Source: Tumebacillus algifaecis (GTDB lineage: Bacteria; Bacillota; Bacilli; Tumebacillales; Tumebacillaceae). Taken from it: a stretch of DNA of 64,000 bases. Both the position numbers and the translations under genes were made by a program. Below the pieces are notes generated by a model, which was not told where the DNA came from, made no database searches, and was given only the letters and a program-made list of their open reading frames with translations. Each line of letters starts with the position of its first letter. The first letter of the stretch is position 1. This document shows, piece by piece, positions 59,062 through 64,000 of this stretch. The stretch is from positions 1,727,001-1,791,000 of the forward strand of contig NZ_CP022657.1 in assembly GCF_002243515.1 (NCBI RefSeq), read 5' to 3'.

Positions 59062-59880
59062 ATGCCAAAAAGTCTGTTGATGTATGATCTGATGGTCTTT
59101 ATTTACGCGGCTGTCGTCGTGTTGTATTTTTTTGATTTTCTCGCACATCGTCGGACGCTCAACCGCATCGCGTTTGGTCTGTTGGCGGCTGTGTGGGGGT
59201 TGCAAACTTCGTTTTTCTTGACCAGAATGACGGAGGTAGGCTATGTGCCTTTGGTGACATCTTTTGAGACGACCTTGTTCTTTTCATGGCTGTTGATCTC
59301 GTTTTCGCTTGTCATCAACTATTTTTATAAAATTGATCTATTCGCATTTTTTACAAATGTCATCGGTTTTGCGATGGTCGTTTTCGATCTCTTCACCAGA
59401 GACGGTGCGGCGCGAGTCGGGGAAAACTTGCAAGGGGATCTGCTCGTCTTGCATATCACGCTCTCCTTCTTGAGCTACGCGGCTTTTTCCATCTCGTTCA
59501 TCTTCTCGACGATGTATTTGATTCAGTCGAAAATGCTCAAAGAAAAACGCTGGAACAACCTGTTTCGCCGGATGCCTGCACTCGACCAATTGGATGCGTT
59601 TACGTACCGTTTGATCGTCGTCGGGTTCCCATTGCTTTTGGTGGGGATGATCCTCGGGGTCAACTGGTACTATGTTAAATTTGGCACGATCTTGATCCTT
59701 GACGCCAAGCCGATCGTCTCGGTCATTCTGCTGGGGCTATACGTCGCATGGCTCTACCTGCGCAACGCGAGCGGTTGGTCGGGACGCAAATTGGCATGGT
59801 GGAACGTCTGCTCCTTCGGACTTGTCATCATCAACTACCTATTCGTCGGCACCTATTTTTCCGACTTTCACAGCTGGTAG
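59062..59880 (+). CDS. hemX: HemX, CcsA/CcmC-like membrane protein
   Basis: 272 residues and eight predicted helices of the cytochrome c assembly (CcsA-like) family. It contains the tryptophan/tyrosine-rich LGVNWYYVKFGTILILDAKPIVSVILLGLYVAWLYLR region, a relative of the WWD motif, and conserved histidines in LLVLHITLSFLSYAAF. In Bacillus, HemX negatively affects the amount of HemA protein; its exact activity is unknown. The ATG at 59062 follows AAGGAGGTG by six bases; the GTG at 59053 lies inside the ribosome site. Confidence 0.9.
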   Translation: MPKSLLMYDLMVFIYAAVVVLYFFDFLAHRRTLNRIAFGLLAAVWGLQTSFFLTRMTEVGYVPLVTSFETTLFFSWLLISFSLVINYFYKIDLFAFFTNVIGFAMVVFDLFTRDGAARVGENLQGDLLVLHITLSFLSYAAFSISFIFSTMYLIQSKMLKEKRWNNLFRRMPALDQLDAFTYRLIVVGFPLLLVGMILGVNWYYVKFGTILILDAKPIVSVILLGLYVAWLYLRNASGWSGRKLAWWNVCSFGLVIINYLFVGTYFSDFHSW

Positions 59881-59892
59881 GGGGACAGATGC

Positions 59893-60534
59893 ATGAGTCG
59901 GATGTATGGAGCCTTTATACAGCTTACGGGACGCAGGTGTCTCGTGGTCGGAGGTGGCCCGGTGGCGGAGCGCAAGATCACCGGGCTGCTCGATTCTGAG
60001 GCCGAGGTGACGATGATCGCGCCGCGTGCGACCTCTTCTTTAGTGAAAATGGCGGAGAATGGTACAATAAGATGGGAGGCTCGTCCGTTTCAAGCGGGTG
60101 ATACTGCTCCGTTCTTCCTGATCATCGCTGCAACCGCTTCGCGAGAGGTGAACGCCCAGGTGTTCGCAGAAGGGGAGACGCATGGTCGGCTGGTCAATGT
60201 GGTCAACGACCCGAAACTCGGCAATTTTACCGTTCCGGCATTGCTCAGGCGCGGGTCGCTAACGGTAGGAATTTCGACTTCGGGAGCTGCACCGGTCGTC
60301 GCCAAGAAGCTGCGCGAGGATCTGGAAGCGTATTGGGGGCCGGGGATTGAGCTGTTTGTGGAGTGGGTGTCGGAGGCCCGCAGGCGCATCGCGGCAGAAG
60401 TGCCGGAGGAAGCGCAGCGGACCGAACTGTTGCGAAGATTGACCAATTCAGAACTGTTGCAACTGCTGCGCGAAGGCAGACAGCTGGAAGCTGAGCAGTT
60501 GCTGAAACGCATAATGGGGGGACGCGGAGGATGA
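59893..60534 (+). CDS. precorrin-2 dehydrogenase/sirohydrochlorin ferrochelatase-like protein
   Basis: 213 residues of the Met8/SirC/CysG-N type. The NAD site is RRCLVVGGGPVAERKITGLL, followed by ATASREVNAQVFAE, LVNVVNDPKLGNFTVPALLRRGSLTVGISTSGAAPVVAKKLRE. It would oxidise precorrin-2 to sirohydrochlorin for sirohaem. Its presence inside the haem operon is the arrangement found in several Bacillales and links sirohaem and haem synthesis. Its stop overlaps the hemC start (ATGA). Confidence 0.92.
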   Translation: MSRMYGAFIQLTGRRCLVVGGGPVAERKITGLLDSEAEVTMIAPRATSSLVKMAENGTIRWEARPFQAGDTAPFFLIIAATASREVNAQVFAEGETHGRLVNVVNDPKLGNFTVPALLRRGSLTVGISTSGAAPVVAKKLREDLEAYWGPGIELFVEWVSEARRRIAAEVPEEAQRTELLRRLTNSELLQLLREGRQLEAEQLLKRIMGGRGG

Positions 60535-61457
60535 AGCGTATTGTAGTCGGGACTCGAAAAAGTCCGCTGGCGCTGACCCAGACCGAAATGGTGATGGCCA
60601 AGTTGCAGGAGCATCACACAGGTCTTGAGATCGGCATGGAAAAGATCGTGACCAAAGGGGACCGCATTCTCGATGTCACACTGTCCAAAGTGGGCGGCAA
60701 AGGGCTGTTCATTAAAGAGATCGAGCAGGCGATGTATGAAAAGAAGATCGACTTTGCCGTGCATTCGCTCAAAGACATGCCGACCGAGATGCCGGAAGGG
60801 TTGATGCTCGCTGCGATCACCGAGCGCGAAGACCCGCGCGATGTGGTGATCACCAGAAACGGCAGCACATTTGCCGACCTGCCGATCGGGGCGCGCGTGG
60901 GGACTTCGTCTTTGCGCCGTGCAGCCCAACTGCTCAATGCCCGTCCGGACATCGAAATCGTCTCGGTGCGCGGGAACATCAACACCCGCATTGCGAAATT
61001 GGAAGAGCTTCAGCTCGATGCGATCGTGCTGGCGGCGGCCGGGCTCGAACGAATGGGCTGGGCGGAGAAAATTTCGGAGCGTTTATCGACCGAACTGTGC
61101 ATCCCGGCAGTAGGACAAGGGGCGCTGGCGATTCAGTGCCGTTCGGAAGATGAGGAGATTCGCGAGATTCTGTCCGTGCTGGACGATGTGAACACCCGCC
61201 GCACCGTCACGGCTGAGCGCACTGTGCTCGGACGTCTCAACGGCGGCTGCCAGATTCCGATCGGCGCTTTTGCAGAGCTAGAAGGCGGCGAGTTGAAACT
61301 GACCGGAATCGTTGGCTCAGCCGACGGCTTGACCCTGCTCAAAGAAACGGCGACTGGCACCGATCCGATGGCGCTTGGTCATGCGGTTGCAGAGCGCTTG
61401 ATCGAAAAAGGGGCTGGCGAGATTTTGGCGAAAGTGCGCGAGGAAATCTCGCAGTGA
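60531..61457 (+). CDS. hemC: hydroxymethylbilane synthase (porphobilinogen deaminase)
   Basis: 308 residues. Polymerises four porphobilinogens into hydroxymethylbilane. VGTRKSPLALTQTEMV, the active-site HSLKDMPTEMPEGL, RVGTSSLRRAAQL, VRGNINTRIAKLEE and LNGGCQIPIGAF (dipyrromethane cofactor Cys240) are intact. It overlaps the preceding and following genes by four bases each, so translation of this part of the operon is tightly coupled. Confidence 0.96.
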   Translation: MKRIVVGTRKSPLALTQTEMVMAKLQEHHTGLEIGMEKIVTKGDRILDVTLSKVGGKGLFIKEIEQAMYEKKIDFAVHSLKDMPTEMPEGLMLAAITEREDPRDVVITRNGSTFADLPIGARVGTSSLRRAAQLLNARPDIEIVSVRGNINTRIAKLEELQLDAIVLAAAGLERMGWAEKISERLSTELCIPAVGQGALAIQCRSEDEEIREILSVLDDVNTRRTVTAERTVLGRLNGGCQIPIGAFAELEGGELKLTGIVGSADGLTLLKETATGTDPMALGHAVAERLIEKGAGEILAKVREEISQ

Positions 61458-62251
61458 GTGGATTGATCGCACAGCCTTTGGACGGCAAGCGCATCGTCGT
61501 CACGCGCTCCCGCAGTCAGGCGAGCGAGTTGAGCCGGATGATCGAGCAACTGGGAGGCACCGCCTTCGAGTTCCCGGTGATCCACACCGACTGGCCGGAG
61601 GACCTGGGGCCGCTCGATAAGGCGCTGACCAAGCTTGGCGAGTACGACTGGATCATTCTGACCAGCGTGACGGGTGTTGAAAAGTTTTTTGCGCGCATGA
61701 AACAATTGAAGCAGGAATTGCGACCCGATGCACACACCCGTTTTGCTGCTGTCGGTAGCAAAACGGGTGCCGCGCTTGAAAAGCAAGGTGTGACAGTCGC
61801 AGTCACAGCTGAGGAATTTGTTGCTGAAGGGCTGTTGCGCGCACTTGAAGAGCAGGTGGGGCCTGGTGACAAACTGTTGTTTCCACGGGCCAACATCGCT
61901 CGCAAAATGATGCCCGATGCCCTGCGTGCCAAAGGGTGTGAAGTGACGGAGGTCGATGCGTATCAGACGCTTGCCGTCACCGATGAAGTCGAGACTTTGC
62001 TTCGGTTGTTGCAGGATCAGGAGATTCACGCGGTCACTTTCACATCGTCCTCAACGGTGAACAACTTTCTTGCCGCGCTGAAAGGGCAGGACGTTCGGCC
62101 ACTGCTCGCTGGCGTCGTGCTGGCAGCGATTGGACCGATAACGAAACAGACGGCAGAAGGACACGGGTTGACGATCGATGTGATGGCCGATACATATACG
62201 ATTCCAGGGCTGGTCGAGGCGCTTGGCCGCTTTTTTGCAACCAGTCGGTAG
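61454..62251 (+). CDS. hemD: uroporphyrinogen-III synthase
   Basis: 265 residues of the poorly conserved but recognisable HemD fold: KRIVVTRSRSQASELSRMIEQLGG, WIILTSVTGVEKFFARM, FAAVGSKTGAALEKQG and AVTFTSSSTVNNFLAAL, with VVLAAIGPITKQTAEGHGL near the C-terminus. It cyclises hydroxymethylbilane with inversion of ring D. The start is a GTG at 61454 overlapping the hemC stop (GTGA). hemB follows 12 bp later. Confidence 0.93.
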   Translation: MSGLIAQPLDGKRIVVTRSRSQASELSRMIEQLGGTAFEFPVIHTDWPEDLGPLDKALTKLGEYDWIILTSVTGVEKFFARMKQLKQELRPDAHTRFAAVGSKTGAALEKQGVTVAVTAEEFVAEGLLRALEEQVGPGDKLLFPRANIARKMMPDALRAKGCEVTEVDAYQTLAVTDEVETLLRLLQDQEIHAVTFTSSSTVNNFLAALKGQDVRPLLAGVVLAAIGPITKQTAEGHGLTIDVMADTYTIPGLVEALGRFFATSR

Positions 62252-62263
62252 GGGGACTTACAG

Positions 62264-63247
62264 ATGAACCACTTAGAATTTCAACGTCACCGCCGCTTGC
62301 GCAGTTCGGCTGGGATTCGGGCGATGGTGCGCGAGAACCACGTTTCGGTCAACGACCTGATCCATCCGCTCTTCGTGGTCGAAGGCAACAACGTCAAACA
62401 CGAAATTCCGTCGATGCCGGGCGTGTTCCATTTCTCGCTCGACAATTTCCGGCGCGAAGTGAACAAAGTGTCTGAACTTGGCATTCCGTCGATCATCCTG
62501 TTTGGCGTGCCCGATCACAAAGATGAATGCTCCTCTCAAGCCTATGCAGAAGAGGGCATCGTGCAAAAGGCGATTCGGGTGGCCAAAGAAGAGAACCCGA
62601 ACCTTGTGATCACCACCGACGTCTGCCTCTGCCAGTACAACCCTGCTGGGCATTGCGGCATCGTGGAGAACGGTGAGATCCTCAACGATCCGTCGCTCGA
62701 ATTGATCGCCAAAACGGCGCTGTCCCACGCTCAGGCTGGTGCAGACATCGTCGCACCGTCCGACATGATGGATGGGCGCATTGCTGCGATTCGCCACACT
62801 TTAGATCAAAACGGGTATCTCAACGTTCCGGTCATCTCCTATGCGGTGAAATATGCGTCCGCCTACTATGGACCGTTTCGCGAAGCAGCGCACTCCACTC
62901 CGGCCTTTGGCGACCGTAAAACCTATCAGATGGACCCGGCCAATTCGCGGGAAGCGATGCGCGAGGCTGAATCTGATGTGCGGGAAGGTGCAGACATGCT
63001 GATGGTCAAGCCGGCGCTTTCGTACATGGATGTGATCCGTCAACTGCGTGACCGCTGGGACCTGCCAATTGTGGCCTACAACGTGTCGGCCGAATATGCG
63101 ATGGTCAAAGCGGCTGCACAAAACGGCTGGATCGACGAGCGCGCGCTGGTGATGGAGACGATGACCGGCTTTAAGCGCGCCGGGGCAGACCTGATTCTGA
63201 CCTATTTTTCCAAAGACATTGCAGGTTATCTGAAAGAAGGCTATTGA
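62264..63247 (+). CDS. hemB: delta-aminolevulinic acid dehydratase (porphobilinogen synthase)
   Basis: 327 residues. Condenses two aminolevulinates to porphobilinogen. The zinc-binding cysteines are in [15 protein letters not shown] (Cys121, Cys123, Cys131), marking a zinc-dependent type. One active-site lysine lies in [21 protein letters not shown], the second in [16 protein letters not shown]. The family block [21 protein letters not shown] is intact. hemL begins 17 bp after the stop. Confidence 0.96.
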   Translation: MNHLEFQRHRRLRSSAGIRAMVRENHVSVNDLIHPLFVVEGNNVKHEIPSMPGVFHFSLDNFRREVNKVSELGIPSIILFGVPDHKDECSSQAYAEEGIVQKAIRVAKEENPNLVITTDVCLCQYNPAGHCGIVENGEILNDPSLELIAKTALSHAQAGADIVAPSDMMDGRIAAIRHTLDQNGYLNVPVISYAVKYASAYYGPFREAAHSTPAFGDRKTYQMDPANSREAMREAESDVREGADMLMVKPALSYMDVIRQLRDRWDLPIVAYNVSAEYAMVKAAAQNGWIDERALVMETMTGFKRAGADLILTYFSKDIAGYLKEGY

Positions 63248-63264
63248 TCCCCGGAGGTGTCCCG

Positions 63265-64000
63265 ATGCATAAAGGCTATGAACGTTCCCAAGCAGCATTT
63301 GCAGAAGCAAAAAAGATCATCCCGGGCGGTGTGAACTCCCCAGTTCGCGCCTTTCGCGGTGTTAAAGGTGATCCGGTGTTCATCGAGCGCGGTGCTGGCT
63401 CGAAAATGGTGGACATCGACGGAAATGAATACATCGATTACTGCCTGTCCTGGGGGCCGTTGATCCTGGGTCACGCTCACCCGGACGTCATCAAGGCGGT
63501 GCAGGAGATGGCGACAAAAGGCACGTCGTTTGGCGCACCGACCGAGTTGGAGACGGAGATGGCGCAACTGGTCACCGAAATCGTGCCCTCGATCGAAGTG
63601 GTGCGCATGGTAAACTCCGGCACGGAAGCGACCATGTCGGCGCTGCGTCTGGCACGCGGTTACACCAAGCGCAACAAGATCGTCAAGTTTGAGGGCTGTT
63701 ACCACGGCCATGCTGACTCTCTGTTGATCAAAGCGGGCTCCGGCGTGGCGACGCTCGCACTGCCCGACTCGCCTGGCGTCCCGGAGTCGGTCGCGTCCAA
63801 CACGCTGACCGTCCCGTTTAACGATGTGGACAGCTTGAAGCTGGCATTCGAAAAATACGGGGATGACATCGCAGCTGTGATCTTGGAACCGATCGCAGGC
63901 AATATGGGCTGTGTGTTGCCGCAAGCAGGTTATCTGGAAGCGGTACGTGCGATCACCACGCAATATGGTGCTTTGCTGATCTTTGACGAAGTGATGACCG
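63265..64000 (+). CDS. hemL: glutamate-1-semialdehyde 2,1-aminomutase, partial (3' end outside window)
   Basis: The first 245 codons are present; the window ends before the PLP lysine. [89 protein letters not shown] and [15 protein letters not shown] are unmistakable for HemL. It converts the HemA product to 5-aminolevulinate. Ribosome site CCGGAGGTG precedes the ATG at 63265. It is the last haem gene visible in the operon. Confidence 0.95.
   Translation, partial: MHKGYERSQAAFAEAKKIIPGGVNSPVRAFRGVKGDPVFIERGAGSKMVDIDGNEYIDYCLSWGPLILGHAHPDVIKAVQEMATKGTSFGAPTELETEMAQLVTEIVPSIEVVRMVNSGTEATMSALRLARGYTKRNKIVKFEGCYHGHADSLLIKAGSGVATLALPDSPGVPESVASNTLTVPFNDVDSLKLAFEKYGDDIAAVILEPIAGNMGCVLPQAGYLEAVRAITTQYGALLIFDEVMT

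Overview
The window looks like a chromosomal segment of an aerobic, endospore-forming Firmicute of the Bacillales, most like Alicyclobacillaceae/Tumebacillus. That placement is an inference from gene order and protein character, not from a database search. Supporting signs are spore genes (gerE, spoVAF, gerM, lonB), Bacillus-style blocks (racE/murI-gerM-rph-rdgB-ysnB; tig-clpX-lonB-lonA-engB-hemA-hemX-hemC-hemD-hemB-hemL), L-box and S-box riboswitches, Gram-positive Shine-Dalgarno sites before nearly every gene, and GTG/TTG starts. No insertion sequence, prophage, CRISPR array or rRNA operon was seen; this is mostly core genome.

Layout. 1-4.2 kb: a partial FtsA/PilM-type ATPase, threonine ammonia-lyase, hisC and a chorismate mutase-DAHP synthase. 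4.3-7.1 kb: a copper pair (YcnI, CopC-CopD fusion) divergent from a histidine-rich nickel/cobalt-type permease. 7.2-11.9 kb (minus strand): a NarL-type two-component pair, a stress protein and a cbb3 oxidase cluster (ccoN, ccoO, a 52-codon ccoS and a membrane cytochrome c). 12-14.3 kb: an L,D-transpeptidase and an HD-GYP protein. 14.3-18.8 kb: acuABC divergent from acsA, the acetyl-CoA synthetase with its acetylation control. 18.8-24.8 kb: pspA behind a sigma-W-like promoter, a small unknown gene, then spoVAF apparently co-transcribed with a class III aminotransferase, an SRPBCC protein and a homologue of cyanobacterial acyl-ACP reductase, followed by thioredoxin. 24.8-31.1 kb: uvrC, lysine riboswitch-lysC, SAM riboswitch-small ORF-metX-hom. 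31.1-34.6 kb: sdhCAB. 34.7-44.3 kb: cheX, gerE, small enzymes, an MFS exporter, a MarR regulator and the murI-gerM-rph-rdgB-ysnB block. 44.4-44.6 kb: tRNA-Gly, -Arg, -His. 44.8-52.5 kb: chaperone and protease genes. 52.6-57.3 kb: a DUF4097-like protein, an EamA transporter and an ABC importer. 57.5-64 kb: the tetrapyrrole operon, running off the end inside hemL.

How the parts connect. Aspartate-family synthesis is split between two riboswitches: lysine controls aspartokinase, and SAM controls homoserine and O-acylhomoserine formation. Respiration is represented by succinate dehydrogenase, a cbb3 oxidase and haem synthesis. The most intriguing unit is the four-gene operon at 20.0-24.3 kb. A germinant-receptor-like spore protein heads genes that could reduce an acyl thioester to an aldehyde (the catalytic-type cysteine is conserved) and then aminate it. 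I propose it as a candidate undescribed pathway for a spore-associated lipid amine or aldehyde. This is a hypothesis from sequence and context only.
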